Below, piece by piece: positions 19,941 to 29,476 of a stretch of 64,000 nucleotides of DNA. The notes under the pieces are model-generated. The model did not search any database, was not told where the DNA came from, and saw nothing but the letters and a program-made list of their open reading frames with translations. The position numbers were made by a program, and so were the translations under genes. Source of the stretch: Leptospirales bacterium (lineage in GTDB: Bacteria; Spirochaetota; Leptospiria; Leptospirales; Leptonemataceae); assembly GCA_019694655.1 (NCBI GenBank), contig JAIBBN010000001.1, positions 62,001-126,000 on the forward strand, written 5' to 3'. Within the stretch, counting starts at the first letter, position 1, and the number at the start of each line of letters is the position of its first letter.

Positions 19941-20315
19941 ATGGCACTAGACAGCAGAGAAATGGAAGCCAAAAAGCGCCGTAAAGTGCGGCTCAAGGCT
20001 GGCGACGAAGTGATCGTAATCAGCGGTCGAGAAAAGGGGAAGCGCGGCGCCGTTCGCTTCGTAGATAAGAAGCGCGACCGCGTGGTCGTCGAAGGCCTGA
20101 ACAAGGTGAAGCGCTTTCAGCGTCCCACGCAGGAAAATCCTAAAGGCGGCGTTCTGGAAATGGAGTTTGGCATCCCGATCTCCAATGTAATGTTCTACGA
20201 TGCGAAGACAAAAAGCGGGAAGCGTGTTGGCTATCTTCGTGAAGCGGGCGAGCGCAAACGCGTCGTTCGCAGCAAAAAAGAGACGCGTGAGATTAAGGAA
20301 AAGGCTGAGAAGTAA
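19941..20315 (+). CDS. rplX: 50S ribosomal protein L24
   Basis: L24 (124 residues) is an assembly initiator. A KOW motif is seen in [20 protein letters not shown], and the later block [20 protein letters not shown] is typical. The C-terminus has an extra basic/acidic run ([20 protein letters not shown]) that makes the protein about 20 residues longer than E. coli L24. The start ATG 19941 gives an N-terminal [14 protein letters not shown] extension. Stop and rplE start share one base. Confidence 0.96.
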   Translation: MALDSREMEAKKRRKVRLKAGDEVIVISGREKGKRGAVRFVDKKRDRVVVEGLNKVKRFQRPTQENPKGGVLEMEFGIPISNVMFYDAKTKSGKRVGYLREAGERKRVVRSKKETREIKEKAEK

Positions 20316-20857
20316 TGAGCGTTCTCTATAAAAAGTATCGCGAGGCAGTGGCCCCCGAGTTGTTCAAAGAGTTTGAGTACGGCTCAGTGATGCAGGTGCC
20401 GCGCTTGGAGAAGATTACGCTCAACATTGGCATGGGCGATGCTCCGGCCAATCCGAAGGGTTATGAGACGGCCATCGAAGAAATGGCCCTGATCACCGGG
20501 CAGCGCCCGGTGAAGACGCGGGCCAAGAAGTCTATAGCTGGATTCAAGCTTCGCGAGGGTTCGGCAATCGGCGCTAAAGTTACGCTGCGTGGTAAGCGCA
20601 TGTATGAATTCCTGGAGCGGTTGGTGTTCGTAGCGCTGCCTCGTGTGCGCGACTTCAAGGGCATCAACCCCGACGGCTTTGATGGCCGCGGAAACTACAA
20701 CATGTCGATCAAGGAGCAAATTATCTTTCCAGAGATCGATGTGGATAAAGTCGATAGTTATCATGGTTTGAACCTGACTTTTACTACCACGGCAAAGACC
20801 GATGCGGAAGCGCGTTCGCTGATGACCCGCCTCGGAATGCCGTTCAAGAAGAAGTAG
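20315..20857 (+). CDS. rplE: 50S ribosomal protein L5
   Basis: L5 (180 residues) binds 5S rRNA and contacts the P-site tRNA. Diagnostic blocks are [37 protein letters not shown], and [20 protein letters not shown]. The TAATG overlap with rplX couples translation. rpsN follows after 35 bases. Confidence 0.98.
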   Translation: MSVLYKKYREAVAPELFKEFEYGSVMQVPRLEKITLNIGMGDAPANPKGYETAIEEMALITGQRPVKTRAKKSIAGFKLREGSAIGAKVTLRGKRMYEFLERLVFVALPRVRDFKGINPDGFDGRGNYNMSIKEQIIFPEIDVDKVDSYHGLNLTFTTTAKTDAEARSLMTRLGMPFKKK

Positions 20858-20892
20858 GTATGCAGAAAGTAATTTGAGGAACCAGGCGCAGT

Positions 20893-21078
20893 ATGGCAAA
20901 GAAATCAGTCGTTGAGCGGCACAAGCGGAAGCCGAAGTTTAAGGTGCGGGCCTACAATCGCTGCCCGCTCTGCGGTCGGCCCAGGGCATACCTGCGCCGT
21001 TTCGATATGTGCCGCATCTGTTTCCGAAAACTTGCCGGTTTTGGCCAGGTTCCCGGCGTGTTGAAATCCTCATGGTAA
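20893..21078 (+). CDS. rpsN: 30S ribosomal protein S14, zinc-binding type
   Basis: This is the short zinc form of S14 (61 residues). Two CxxC pairs form the zinc ribbon, Cys24/Cys27 in [10 protein letters not shown] and Cys40/Cys43 in [10 protein letters not shown]. The closing segment [11 protein letters not shown] is typical. If the genome also has a zinc-free paralogue it would be under zinc control; none is visible here. Confidence 0.98.
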   Translation: MAKKSVVERHKRKPKFKVRAYNRCPLCGRPRAYLRRFDMCRICFRKLAGFGQVPGVLKSSW

Positions 21079-21088
21079 GAGGCGAAGA

Positions 21089-21484
21089 ATGAGTCTCGCA
21101 GATCCAATTGCAGATATGCTCACCAGAATCCGGAACGCCAGTCGCGCCGGTCATCCCTCGGTAAGCTTTCCCGGTTCGCGGCTGAAGGTCGCGATCCTGG
21201 ATATCCTGAAGAAGGAAGGCTTTATCGACGAATACCAGCTGCGCAAGGCCAGCAACAAGACCGATATCGAGGTCAAGCTGAAGTATGCCGATAAGCGCCC
21301 GGTAATCCGGCAGATTGAACGCGTCTCCAGACCTGGACGACGTTTCTACACTGCCGCTGAAAAGCTGCGGCCTGTGCGCAATAATCTGGGCATTTCGATC
21401 ATCTCCACCTCTCAGGGTGTAATGACGGGGCGCAAAGCGCGTAAATTGAATATCGGCGGCGAAGTTCTCTGCCGGGTTTGGTAA
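21089..21484 (+). CDS. rpsH: 30S ribosomal protein S8
   Basis: S8 (131 residues) binds the central domain of 16S rRNA and represses the spc operon in E. coli. The N-terminus SLADPIADMLTRIRNASRAG and the C-terminal GISIISTSQGVMTGRKARK are diagnostic. It lies 10 bases after rpsN with a ribosome site AAGAGGCGAAG. Length is normal. Confidence 0.98.
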   Translation: MSLADPIADMLTRIRNASRAGHPSVSFPGSRLKVAILDILKKEGFIDEYQLRKASNKTDIEVKLKYADKRPVIRQIERVSRPGRRFYTAAEKLRPVRNNLGISIISTSQGVMTGRKARKLNIGGEVLCRVW

Positions 21485-21504
21485 GCGGGAAAGGGAGTGA
21501 TTCT

Positions 21505-22053
21505 ATGTCTCGGGTAGGGAAAGCCCTGATCAACATGCCGGCGGGCGTCACTGTCTCCTTAAGGGATGGCGCAATTGCGGTGAAAGGTCCGCTGGGCGAG
21601 CTTCAGTCGCCGCTGCCTGCAGGCATCAGCCTGGAGCAGAAGGATGGCGCACTTGAGTTGCGTCGTGCAAATGACGAACGAGAGCTGCGCGCTCTGCATG
21701 GCACGGCGCGGGCTCTGCTGCAAAATACGGTACTGGGCGTCAGCAAAGGCTGGGAGAAGCGACTGGAGCTGATCGGAGTAGGCTATCGCGCGCAGCTCAA
21801 GGGAAAGGAACTGGTCTTTTCACTTGGCTATTCGCACGAAGTCCGCTACGCATTGCCTGCTGCGGTTGCAGCGACGGTCACGGACCAGACCAAAATTGAT
21901 CTGAAAAGCATTGATAAGCAAAAGCTGGGGCAGGTCGCCTCAGAAATCCGGGCCTTGCGTCCGCCGGAGCCCTACAAGGGCAAAGGGGTCAAATACGCGG
22001 ATGAAACCATTCGTCGCAAGGCCGGGAAGGCCGGAAAAGCGGGTAAGAAGTAG
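21505..22053 (+). CDS. rplF: 50S ribosomal protein L6
   Basis: L6 (182 residues) has two related domains near the factor-binding site. The N-terminus SRVGKALINMPAGVTVS and the C-terminal signature IRALRPPEPYKGKGVKYADE are clear. ATG 21505 is preferred over an upstream in-frame start at 21478 that overlaps rpsH, since it follows an AAGGGAG ribosome site and gives the canonical start. The tail ends in a short Lys/Gly/Ala repeat. Confidence 0.97.
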   Translation: MSRVGKALINMPAGVTVSLRDGAIAVKGPLGELQSPLPAGISLEQKDGALELRRANDERELRALHGTARALLQNTVLGVSKGWEKRLELIGVGYRAQLKGKELVFSLGYSHEVRYALPAAVAATVTDQTKIDLKSIDKQKLGQVASEIRALRPPEPYKGKGVKYADETIRRKAGKAGKAGKK

Positions 22054-22079
22054 GGCGAGTCTGACTCGCGGAGAATGAA

Positions 22080-22439
22080 ATGAATCGTCTGGAACAAAAG
22101 CGCAATCGCAAGTCGCGTCGAGTGGAACGGGTGCGCCATGCGATCAAGCCCAAGACGCCTCGCGCTCGGCTCGTCGTGAATCGTTCGAACAAGTACATCC
22201 ATTGCCAGGTCGTGGACGACCTGGCAGGCAAAACCCTTGCCGCCGCCAGCACGGCCGAAAAGGGATTCAGCAAACGCGGGAAGAACAAAGAGTGTGCGGC
22301 GGCGTTGGGCGCAGTCATTGCCGAGCGAGCGCTTGCCAAGGGCATCAAGCAAGTCGTGCTCGATCGTCGGGGTTTGATATACCACGGTCGCGTGGCGGCT
22401 CTTGCCGATGCCGCTCGTGAAAAGGGACTGGAGTTCTAA
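22080..22439 (+). CDS. rplR: 50S ribosomal protein L18
   Basis: L18 (119 residues) bridges 5S rRNA to the 50S subunit. The basic N-terminus is followed by [20 protein letters not shown], and the C-terminus has [20 protein letters not shown] and ends REKGLEF, all typical. It precedes rpsE by four bases. Confidence 0.97.
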   Translation: MNRLEQKRNRKSRRVERVRHAIKPKTPRARLVVNRSNKYIHCQVVDDLAGKTLAAASTAEKGFSKRGKNKECAAALGAVIAERALAKGIKQVVLDRRGLIYHGRVAALADAAREKGLEF

Positions 22440-22443
22440 AGTT

Positions 22444-22959
22444 ATGATGCAAGCGGGTATCGAAAGCGAACGCGAACTGGTTGAGAAAGTAGTTCGCATC
22501 AACCGTGTTTCCAAGGTGGTCAAAGGCGGCCGCCGCTTTTCCTTCAACGCACTGGCCGTTGTCGGCGACGGCGCCGGTCAGGTGGGAATTGGATTGGGAA
22601 AGGCCAATGAAGTACCCGATGCCATTCGCAAGGCCATCGAGCAAGCTCGTCACAATATGCGCAAAGTGAGTCTGACCCGCAAGCGCACGCTGCCGCATGA
22701 GGTGCATGGCGCCTTCAAAGCGACGCGTGTTATGCTGCGACCGGCAAGCCCGGGAACGGGGATTATCGCCGGCGAAGCAGTGCGTTCGGTCGTCGAGCAG
22801 GCCGGCGTTCATGATATTTTGAGTAAGGTCGTCGGATCGAAAAACACAATCAATGTGGTGCGCGCCACGATGGACGCGCTGCAGCAACTGGAGACGCCAA
22901 TTGTTAGCGCGGGCAAGCGTCGCATCAGTTTGCGTCAACTGTTTGGTCAGGATCTTTAA
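22444..22959 (+). CDS. rpsE: 30S ribosomal protein S5
   Basis: S5 (171 residues) shapes the mRNA entry site and decoding fidelity. The block [20 protein letters not shown], with the adjacent [12 protein letters not shown], is the family signature; [20 protein letters not shown] and [20 protein letters not shown] follow. ATG 22444 (followed by a second ATG) is chosen over an in-frame ATG at 22402 inside rplR because it matches the family start and has GGAG upstream. Confidence 0.97.
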   Translation: MMQAGIESERELVEKVVRINRVSKVVKGGRRFSFNALAVVGDGAGQVGIGLGKANEVPDAIRKAIEQARHNMRKVSLTRKRTLPHEVHGAFKATRVMLRPASPGTGIIAGEAVRSVVEQAGVHDILSKVVGSKNTINVVRATMDALQQLETPIVSAGKRRISLRQLFGQDL

Positions 22960-22982
22960 GTTCTGACGCCCGGAGTCGAAGG

Positions 22983-23165
22983 ATGAGCGAAGAAGTAAAA
23001 GTGACGCTGTTGAAAAGCTCCATCGGGCGGCATCCGTCGCACCGTCGCACCCTGCGAGCCCTGGGTTTGCGTTATACTGGAGCCAGCCGCAAGCATAAGA
23101 CGACCCCTGCTATCAAGGGAATGTTGCTGCAAGTTGGCTACTTGATCAAAGTCGAGAAGGCCTGA
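22983..23165 (+). CDS. rpmD: 50S ribosomal protein L30
   Basis: L30 (60 residues, normal) is identified by [20 protein letters not shown] and [20 protein letters not shown]. Some bacterial lineages lack L30; it is present here in the usual S5-L30-L15 order, and rplO begins one base after its stop. Confidence 0.96.
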   Translation: MSEEVKVTLLKSSIGRHPSHRRTLRALGLRYTGASRKHKTTPAIKGMLLQVGYLIKVEKA

Positions 23166-23166
23166 G

Positions 23167-23730
23167 ATGGCAAAAAAAGAAATCCTGAACTACGCATCCT
23201 TGCTGCCGGCCAAGAAAAAGGCCAAACCCGCGCGGAAGTCAGCCGCCAGCCAGGTCAGTCTGGTCCCCGGCAGCCGTAAAAAGAAACGGCGCATTGGTCG
23301 GGGCCACAGCTCTGGCTCCGGCAAGACCAGCGGCCGCGGTCATAAAGGTCAGAAGGCGCGCAGCGGTTACTCGCGCAAGCGAGGCTTTGAAGGCGGCCAG
23401 ATGCCCATTCGCATGCGCTTGCCCAAACGCGGCTTCCGGCGGCCTTTCGTGGACATTGTCCAGGAAGTGAATCTCTATCGTCTGGAGAAGTCCACAGTTA
23501 GCGGCACAGTCGGGCCGCAGGAACTCTTCGCTGCGGGCCTGATTCGAGATCCTTTGCATCGCATTAAGATACTCGGAACTGGAGAAATTAAGAAAGCGCT
23601 GAAGTTGACTGCGGACGCATTTTCCGAATCTGCAAGAAAGAAGATCGAAGCGGCAGGCGGCGCCTGCACGGAACGTGAGCTGGGCGCTGAACAGCGCGCT
23701 GCAAAAAAGAAGGCAGCAGCAGCCAGCTGA
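23167..23730 (+). CDS. rplO: 50S ribosomal protein L15 with extended ends
   Basis: L15 (187 residues) has the glycine/arginine-rich rRNA-binding arm RRIGRGHSSGSGKTSGRGHK followed by GYSRKRGFEGGQMPI. The protein is about 40 residues longer than E. coli L15. The N-terminus has an extra lysine- and alanine-rich stretch (residues 1-40) and the C-terminus an Ala/Lys tail (ERELGAEQRAAKKKAAAAS). It is separated from secY by 52 bases. Confidence 0.96.
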   Translation: MAKKEILNYASLLPAKKKAKPARKSAASQVSLVPGSRKKKRRIGRGHSSGSGKTSGRGHKGQKARSGYSRKRGFEGGQMPIRMRLPKRGFRRPFVDIVQEVNLYRLEKSTVSGTVGPQELFAAGLIRDPLHRIKILGTGEIKKALKLTADAFSESARKKIEAAGGACTERELGAEQRAAKKKAAAAS

Positions 23731-23782
23731 CTTTTAGCCGGGTGCGTCGCTCGGGGGACGCGCCTCTCTTCAGAGGAACTTG

Positions 23783-25150
23783 ATGAGCGCGCTGATCAAC
23801 ATTTTTAGAATTCCGGACCTGCGAAACAAGGTTCTATTTACTATAGGCCTGCTGGTCCTCTATCGTCTGGGAACCTTCATAACCATTCCGGGCGTCAATC
23901 CCTATGCCCTTGCAAACGCTCGCCCGCCGGGGCAGTCGCTCCTGAATGTGGTCAACGTTTTTGCCGGCGGCGCTTTGTTTAAGTTGTCGGTGTTCAGTCT
24001 GGGCATCATGCCCTATATTTCGTCCTCGATTATTATCAACTTGCTCACGGTTGTCATTCCGCCGCTGGCGCGACTGCAACGCGAAGGCGAAGAGGGGCGC
24101 AAGAAGATCAATCAGTACACCCGATATGGGACGATCGTTCTTTGCGCCGTTCAAGCCTACTTCATTCTGAAGACGTCGGAGTCGATTACAAACCGCCTGG
24201 GCGAACCGCTGGTCTCGCAGCAAATGCCGGCGGCCTACTTCGTTGCGCTGGGAATCATCACCATCACCGTCGGGACGATGTTCTTGATGTGGATGGGCGA
24301 GCAGATTACGGAACGCGGAATTGGCAACGGCGTTTCGCTGATTATCTTCGCTGGTATCGTCGCCCAGCTGCCGGCGATGATCTTTCAGATGATGAACGAT
24401 CCGACCGGGGCAGTGAATGCCTTCACTGTCATTATTCTGGTTATCGTTTTCATAGCGCTGATTGCATTCACGGTGGTTTTAACGACTGCAGTGCGGAAGG
24501 TTCCTCTTCAGTACGGAAAGAAGATGCAGGGCCGCCGCATGGTTCAAGCGCGCAGCCAGAGCATTCCCTTCAAATTGAATTCGGCTAATGTGATGCCGAT
24601 CATTTTCGCCTCCTCGCTCTTGCTTTTCCCGCAAACCGTTGTCGAATACCTGGGTCAGGAGAATGCCAGCTGGATTGGTTGGCGCGTCATCCAGGAATGG
24701 ATGAACCCGCTGAACCCCGTGGTGTACAAGCAGCTGCCGTATTACTTCATCTATACGGCGTTGATCATTTTTTTCGCCTACTTCTATACCGCTATTCAGA
24801 TCAATCCGCAGGACCTGGCAGAGAATCTGAAGAAGCACGGCGGCTTTGTTCCGGGAATTCGTCCGGGCAGCCACACCAGGGACTACATTGAGTTCGTACT
24901 CAATCGCATTACCCTGCCGGGCGCTTTCTTCCTCGCCGGCCTGGCGCTGGCGCCCTTCTTCGTGTTGAACTTGTTGAAGCTGCAAAGCAACACTACGGTG
25001 AGCAGCCTGGCCTATACCTTTGGCGGCACGTCACTGCTGATTATCGTGGGAGTGGCCCTGGATACCCTGAAGCAAATCGAATCACAGTTGTTGATGCGCA
25101 ATTATAGCGGCTTCATGAAAAAGGGTCGGATCCGCGGTCGCAGCGCCTGA
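23783..25150 (+). CDS. secY: SecY, protein-conducting channel subunit
   Basis: The central pore protein of the Sec translocon has 455 residues and ten predicted membrane helices. Family motifs include the N-terminal [20 protein letters not shown], the plug-region [20 protein letters not shown], and the cytoplasmic loop [17 protein letters not shown] that contacts SecA and the ribosome. ATG 23783 is used, with AGAGGA six bases upstream; the TTG immediately before it is a less likely start. It lies in the normal spc position before adk. Confidence 0.98.
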   Translation: MSALINIFRIPDLRNKVLFTIGLLVLYRLGTFITIPGVNPYALANARPPGQSLLNVVNVFAGGALFKLSVFSLGIMPYISSSIIINLLTVVIPPLARLQREGEEGRKKINQYTRYGTIVLCAVQAYFILKTSESITNRLGEPLVSQQMPAAYFVALGIITITVGTMFLMWMGEQITERGIGNGVSLIIFAGIVAQLPAMIFQMMNDPTGAVNAFTVIILVIVFIALIAFTVVLTTAVRKVPLQYGKKMQGRRMVQARSQSIPFKLNSANVMPIIFASSLLLFPQTVVEYLGQENASWIGWRVIQEWMNPLNPVVYKQLPYYFIYTALIIFFAYFYTAIQINPQDLAENLKKHGGFVPGIRPGSHTRDYIEFVLNRITLPGAFFLAGLALAPFFVLNLLKLQSNTTVSSLAYTFGGTSLLIIVGVALDTLKQIESQLLMRNYSGFMKKGRIRGRSA

Positions 25151-25183
25151 GGCGCATCCGGTTCGCGGCAGGGGGCTAGAAGC

Positions 25184-25756
25184 ATGAAACTATTGTTTAT
25201 GGGACCGCCGGGCGCCGGCAAGGGCACGCAGGCTCAGCTCATTTGCGATCGCTACAGTATCCCGCAGATATCCACCGGCGAAATTCTTCGCGCTGCTGTA
25301 AAGAGCGGCACGGCAATGGGCAAGAAGGCGCAAGAGTATATGAACGCCGGAAAGCTCGTGCCCGACGAAGTAGTGATTGGCATCGTTAAGGATCGTCTGG
25401 CCGAAGAGGATGCTCAAAAAGGCTACATTCTCGACGGCTTTCCGCGGACCCTTGAACAGGCTGACGCCCTCGGCAAAATGCTGGCCGAATCCGGCCAGAA
25501 GCTGGACCTGGCGCTCAATCTGGCGGTTCCTGACGACGAGCTGGTGCGCCGACTGCTGGAGAGAGCTCGCAAAGAGGGCCGCGCCGACGATACGGAACCT
25601 GTAATCAAGAGCCGCCTGAAGACTTACAATGACCAAACTCGGCCGTTGATCGAATACTATCGTAAGCACGGCATTCTCAGGGAGATTGATGGGCTGGGCG
25701 GAATGGACCAGATAACGGAGCGCATCAATTTGATTCTCAAGGCCGCTGGCGGCTGA
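25184..25756 (+). CDS. adk: Adenylate kinase, short-lid form
   Basis: Converts ATP and AMP to two ADP in the cytoplasm. The P-loop GPPGAGKGTQ is at residues 6-15, the AMP-binding block QISTGEILRAAVKSG follows, and DGFPRTLEQA is intact. The lid between RRLLERARKEGR and DTEPVIKSRL is short with no zinc-binding cysteines, giving 190 residues, so this is the short form. It sits between secY and infA; map, often found next to it, is absent. Confidence 0.97.
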   Translation: MKLLFMGPPGAGKGTQAQLICDRYSIPQISTGEILRAAVKSGTAMGKKAQEYMNAGKLVPDEVVIGIVKDRLAEEDAQKGYILDGFPRTLEQADALGKMLAESGQKLDLALNLAVPDDELVRRLLERARKEGRADDTEPVIKSRLKTYNDQTRPLIEYYRKHGILREIDGLGGMDQITERINLILKAAGG

Positions 25757-25858
25757 GTCGAGATTCAAATTTCAGTCTGTCGAATAGAATCCAGGTGACG
25801 GCTTCCAGGGGGCCGGCATTCATGGTTAAATTTGCTCCTCAGGGGCGTTTTTGCGATC

Positions 25859-26077
25859 GTGGCGAAAGAAGAAGCGATAGAGGTCGAAGGGACAGTGGTG
25901 GAACCGCTGCCCAATGCCATGTTTCGGGTGGAGCTGGATAACGGCCACAAGGTGCTGGCGCACATATCAGGAAAGATGCGTATGCACTACATTCGCATTC
26001 TGCCTGGCGACAAGGTTGTTGTTGAGCTTTCTCCCTATGACCTGACGCGCGGGCGAATTACATACCGGAAGAAGTAG
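25859..26077 (+). CDS. infA: Translation initiation factor IF-1
   Basis: IF-1 (72 residues) is an OB-fold protein that blocks the A site during initiation. The sequence [20 protein letters not shown] and the later [20 protein letters not shown] are diagnostic. GTG at 25859 is chosen because it gives exactly the family length; an in-frame TTG at 25832 would add nine residues. The ribosome site AGGGGC is 12 bases upstream, rather far. Confidence 0.95.
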   Translation: MAKEEAIEVEGTVVEPLPNAMFRVELDNGHKVLAHISGKMRMHYIRILPGDKVVVELSPYDLTRGRITYRKK

Positions 26078-26103
26078 GCCGATACGGCCAGATTGAACGC
26101 ACT

Positions 26104-26217
26104 ATGAAAGTTCGAGTATCAGTGAAACCGATGTGCAGCAATTGCCGGATCATCCGGCGTCGCGGCGTCTTGCGTATCATTTGCAGCAATCCGCGTCACA
26201 AGCAGCGGCAAGGGTAG
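26104..26217 (+). CDS. rpmJ: 50S ribosomal protein L36, zinc form
   Basis: A 37-residue protein from ATG 26104 to TAG. The zinc ligands are all present: Cys11 and Cys14 (MCSNCRII), Cys27 (RIICSNPRH) and His32. It is the zinc-binding form, like the S14 in this cluster. Position between infA and rpsM is standard. Confidence 0.96.
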   Translation: MKVRVSVKPMCSNCRIIRRRGVLRIICSNPRHKQRQG

Positions 26218-26230
26218 GATCGGTAAGAAT

Positions 26231-26614
26231 ATGGCGCGTATTGCAGGCGTTGAACTGCCCAATGAGAAGCGAGTCATTGTTGGGCTGACCTATATCTTTG
26301 GCATCGGCCCTACTTCCTCGCGGAAGATCCTCGGAGACGCTGGCGTCGATCATACAATACGCTGTCGCGATCTGGACGAGCAGCAGGTCAATGCAATCAA
26401 AAAGATCATTGATTCCCGCTATCGTGTAGAGGGCGATCTGCGGACTGAAACGCAGCTGAACATCAAGCGGCTGATGGAGATCGGCTCCTATCGCGGCTTG
26501 AGGCATCGCAACAGTCTGCCAGCTCGCGGTCAGCGCACGCGAACCAATTCGCGCACGCGCAAGGGCAAGCGTAAGACCGTCGCCGGTAAGAAAAAGGCGC
26601 CAAGTAAAGGCTGA
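26231..26614 (+). CDS. rpsM: 30S ribosomal protein S13
   Basis: S13 (127 residues) makes intersubunit bridges from the 30S head. The N-terminus [20 protein letters not shown] and the C-terminal [20 protein letters not shown] are diagnostic, with the usual basic tail. It starts the alpha cluster, 13 bases after rpmJ, with AGGATCGGTAAG upstream of ATG 26231. Confidence 0.98.
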   Translation: MARIAGVELPNEKRVIVGLTYIFGIGPTSSRKILGDAGVDHTIRCRDLDEQQVNAIKKIIDSRYRVEGDLRTETQLNIKRLMEIGSYRGLRHRNSLPARGQRTRTNSRTRKGKRKTVAGKKKAPSKG

Positions 26615-26631
26615 TCGGGAGCACAGGGAAG

Positions 26632-27024
26632 ATGTCGCAGCAGCAGCAACAGAGCGGTCGCAAGAAGGAAAAGAAGAACGTCGTTCGCGGCCGCGTTCAT
26701 ATACAGGCTTCATTTAACAATACGATCATCAGCATTGCGGATCCAAGCGGGAATATAGTTTCCTGGTCCTCCGCAGGCCACATGAACTTCAAGGGATCGC
26801 GCAAGTCGACTCCCTACGCCGCGCAGATGGCAGCTCGCGATGCCGCGGAGAAGGCGCGCGAACACGGCGTTCGCGAAGTCGAGGTGCTGGTAAAAGGACC
26901 GGGGATTGGCAGAGAGTCGGCCATCCGGGCCATTGCCAATGAGGGCATCCATATTCGGTCTATTAAGGACATTACGCCGCTGCCGCACAACGGTTGTCGG
27001 CCGCGCAAACGCCGTCGCGTCTAA
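26632..27024 (+). CDS. rpsK: 30S ribosomal protein S11
   Basis: S11 (130 residues) lies on the 30S platform. The block [20 protein letters not shown], then [20 protein letters not shown], and the C-terminal [18 protein letters not shown] are classic. The short gap that follows (57 bases) leads directly to rpoA; rpsD, which normally sits here, is missing. Confidence 0.98.
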   Translation: MSQQQQQSGRKKEKKNVVRGRVHIQASFNNTIISIADPSGNIVSWSSAGHMNFKGSRKSTPYAAQMAARDAAEKAREHGVREVEVLVKGPGIGRESAIRAIANEGIHIRSIKDITPLPHNGCRPRKRRRV

Positions 27025-27081
27025 CGGTCGGATTTCAATCAGCAATTATCGCCGCATGGTCGCGGTCACAGGAGTACGCAG

Positions 27082-28074
27082 TTGTCACCAAAACATTTGC
27101 TCCGCGGACTGAAACGCCCCCGCCAGATAGAGTTTGCCCAGGACGCCAGTCAGCCGGGATACGGGCGCTTCACTGCTGAACCTTTTGAGCGCGGCTTTGG
27201 CATGACTGTGGCCAATGCCTTGCGTCGCGCGCTGATGTCTTCCATCGAGGGCAGCGCCATTACCGCTGTAAAGATCGAAGGCGTGCCTCACGAATTCTCA
27301 ACGATCGAAGGCGTAGTCGAAGACGTGGTGCGTCTGGTTTTGAACCTGAAACAGGTTCGGGCGCATTACGATGCGGAAAACCGCGACGAGCCCAAGGTCA
27401 TTCACATTGAAAAGCGGGGTGCCGGCGTGCTGCGCGCCGCGGATCTGGCTGTGGACAGCCAGATCCAGATTCTGAACCCCGATCTGCATCTGGCCACTCT
27501 CAACGAAGACGCCAATTTGATCATGGATCTGCAGTTTGAGCGCGGCCGCGGCTATGTTCCGGCCGAAGTGCTCAAGAAGAATATCGACGAGATCGGTACG
27601 ATTCCTGTCGATGCGCTCTTTTCTCCCGTCCGCCGCGTAAACTTTCAGGTGGCCGAGACGCGCGTTGGTCAGCGTACCGACTACGAAAAGATTACTCTCG
27701 AACTCTGGACCGACGGATCCTTGGCCCCCGAAGACGCTCTGGCGCAGGCCGCAAAAATATTGAAAGAGCATCTGACGGTATTCATCAATTTTGAAGAGGA
27801 GCCGGAGGAGGTCGAGGAAGAGACCAGCGAGATCGAGGAAACGCTGCGCGGCAACCTGGAGAAGCATGTAGAAGAACTGGATCTTTCCGTTCGCTCCCTT
27901 TCCGTCCTGAAAAGTCTCGAAATCGAATATGTCGCTGACCTGGTGAAGAGGACTGAAGAGGAACTCAAAAAGTCGCGTCACTACTCCATCCAGTGCGTGG
28001 AAGAGATTCGTCAAAAGCTGGCGGAAATCAACCTCGAGTTTGGCATGCGCGATTTCTTCGCTACACGCGATTGA
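27082..28074 (+). CDS. rpoA: RNA polymerase alpha subunit
   Basis: Alpha (330 residues) dimerises to start polymerase assembly and contacts regulators through its C-terminal domain. The N-terminal domain has [20 protein letters not shown] and [19 protein letters not shown]. The linker is unusually acidic ([17 protein letters not shown]), a feature I also recall in Leptospira. The C-terminal domain carries [20 protein letters not shown]. The start is TTG 27082, supported by an AGGAG ribosome site at 27070-27074. In the domain-position of the missing S4 repressor gene, no other gene intervenes. Confidence 0.97.
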   Translation: MSPKHLLRGLKRPRQIEFAQDASQPGYGRFTAEPFERGFGMTVANALRRALMSSIEGSAITAVKIEGVPHEFSTIEGVVEDVVRLVLNLKQVRAHYDAENRDEPKVIHIEKRGAGVLRAADLAVDSQIQILNPDLHLATLNEDANLIMDLQFERGRGYVPAEVLKKNIDEIGTIPVDALFSPVRRVNFQVAETRVGQRTDYEKITLELWTDGSLAPEDALAQAAKILKEHLTVFINFEEEPEEVEEETSEIEETLRGNLEKHVEELDLSVRSLSVLKSLEIEYVADLVKRTEEELKKSRHYSIQCVEEIRQKLAEINLEFGMRDFFATRD

Positions 28075-28107
28075 TGGCCGCGTCTGGATTGGATTTGGTA
28101 GGAAATC

Positions 28108-28632
28108 ATGAATAAACGCAATGCAGTGGCAAAGCTCAACCGTCGCCACGCCCACCGCGGCGCAATGCTGCGCAATATGGCTACCAGCCTTTTTGAGCAT
28201 GAGCGCATCATAACCACGCGGGCCCGCGCCAAAGCCCTGCGCAGCTATTCGGAAAAACTAATCACGCGCGCACGCCAGGCCGGCGTGCAGAGCGGAGAGG
28301 CGCATAAGTTGCTGCACCACAAGCGCGAGTTGCTAAAGCATGTACGCAATCAGGACATTCTGAAAAAGCTTTTGGAAGACATCGCCCCGCGCTTCAAGGA
28401 CCGGGCCGGCGGATATACGCGCATCATTCATCTTCCGGAACGGCAGTCGGACAGCTCGCAAATGAGCATACTCGAGCTGGTTGATCGTAAAGAAAAGGTG
28501 CGCCGCGTGCGCGACCGGAAGACCCGCGCCGCCGGCGGCGAAGGGCAGGGCCCCCGCGACGAATCGCGCAAGCGCGAAGGCAAGTGGTATGACCGCTTCC
28601 GTCGCAAGAAAAAGGATACGGATTTCGAATAG
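28108..28632 (+). CDS. rplQ: 50S ribosomal protein L17 with extended C-terminus
   Basis: L17 (174 residues versus about 120-130 in many bacteria) starts NKRNAVAKLNRRHAHRGAML and contains HERIITTRARAKALRSYSEK and GGYTRIIHLPERQSDSSQM. After ILELVDRKEK there is an additional basic, low-complexity tail of about 45 residues (RTRAAGGEGQGPRDESRKRE). Leptospira L17 also has such a tail, as far as I recall. It closes the ribosomal run; the next gene starts only 10 bases later. Confidence 0.97.
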   Translation: MNKRNAVAKLNRRHAHRGAMLRNMATSLFEHERIITTRARAKALRSYSEKLITRARQAGVQSGEAHKLLHHKRELLKHVRNQDILKKLLEDIAPRFKDRAGGYTRIIHLPERQSDSSQMSILELVDRKEKVRRVRDRKTRAAGGEGQGPRDESRKREGKWYDRFRRKKKDTDFE

Positions 28633-28642
28633 GCGAATCTCG

Positions 28643-29476
28643 ATGGCGCCGGCTGCTGGCCGCCTCAAGACTTCGATCAGGGCCGCAGGCATTGCGGCCC
28701 TTGTTGTTTCTGGACTGGTCTGGGCCGTGGGCGGCCTTTTGGCGCTCTTCCCGCCTGCCGTTTCGGCGTGGCGACTGCTGCTTCCCTGGCCGCCTGTGGA
28801 CAAGGTCCGGACTGCATTGCTGGCCGGGGTTGCTTCATGGAGCATGAGCGTCCTTCTCTGGAATCGATGGCAATCGCGGCGATGGATTTCGAGGAGCTTC
28901 CGTGCAAGCGTCGCGATCTATTTGTGTCTCTGGCTGTGTATGCTGCCGCTGCTACGTATGGCGGCGGCCTGGGGCCGGCGCGCGGCGCCGCACGCTGACT
29001 GCCTGATTGTGTTTGGCGCTCGCACCTACGCCGATGGTCGCATGTCCACGGCGCTGCTGGATCGCATCCGAACGGCAAGCAACTACGCCCTTGCCAATCC
29101 CGAAGCGCGCCTGATACTTTCCGGAGGACCTGCCGAGGGACCGCGCAGCGAAGTCCAGGCCATGGCTGATTATGCGACAAACCGCGGTATTGCCGCACAT
29201 CGGCTGGTGGCCGATGAATCTGGCCTGAGTACCTCGGCCAGCGTGGCGAATTTAAGACAGCTTGCCGGTCAATACTCATGTCGGCGCATTGTGGCAGTCA
29301 GCCAGTTCTATCATTTGCCGCGCATCGAGATGGAGGGCCTGCGCCTGGGATTACGACTGGAGCTGCAGTATGCGCTGCCCAGTCTGGTGATCGTGAAGTT
29401 GCCGGCGCTGGTAGCGCGCGAGATTCCTGCCTTCTGGTTGTACTGGCTGCTGCTCTGGCGATCGCCTGCAGCTTAG
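28643..29476 (+). CDS. Membrane-anchored DUF218 (YdcF/ElyC-like) protein
   Basis: The 277-residue product has hydrophobic helices near residues 13-40 and 85-108. A DUF218 domain occupies about residues 120-245: DCLIVFGARTYADG, then LDRIRTASNYALANPEARLI, SGGPAEGPRSEVQAMADYA and the VADESGLSTSASVANL block. DUF218 proteins such as ElyC and SanA act in envelope or polyprenyl-carrier metabolism, but the reaction is not firmly known. ATG 28643 follows rplQ by 10 bases with only a weak ribosome site. The last four bases overlap, tail to tail, with the Rrf2 gene on the other strand. Confidence 0.82.
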   Translation: MAPAAGRLKTSIRAAGIAALVVSGLVWAVGGLLALFPPAVSAWRLLLPWPPVDKVRTALLAGVASWSMSVLLWNRWQSRRWISRSFRASVAIYLCLWLCMLPLLRMAAAWGRRAAPHADCLIVFGARTYADGRMSTALLDRIRTASNYALANPEARLILSGGPAEGPRSEVQAMADYATNRGIAAHRLVADESGLSTSASVANLRQLAGQYSCRRIVAVSQFYHLPRIEMEGLRLGLRLELQYALPSLVIVKLPALVAREIPAFWLYWLLLWRSPAA

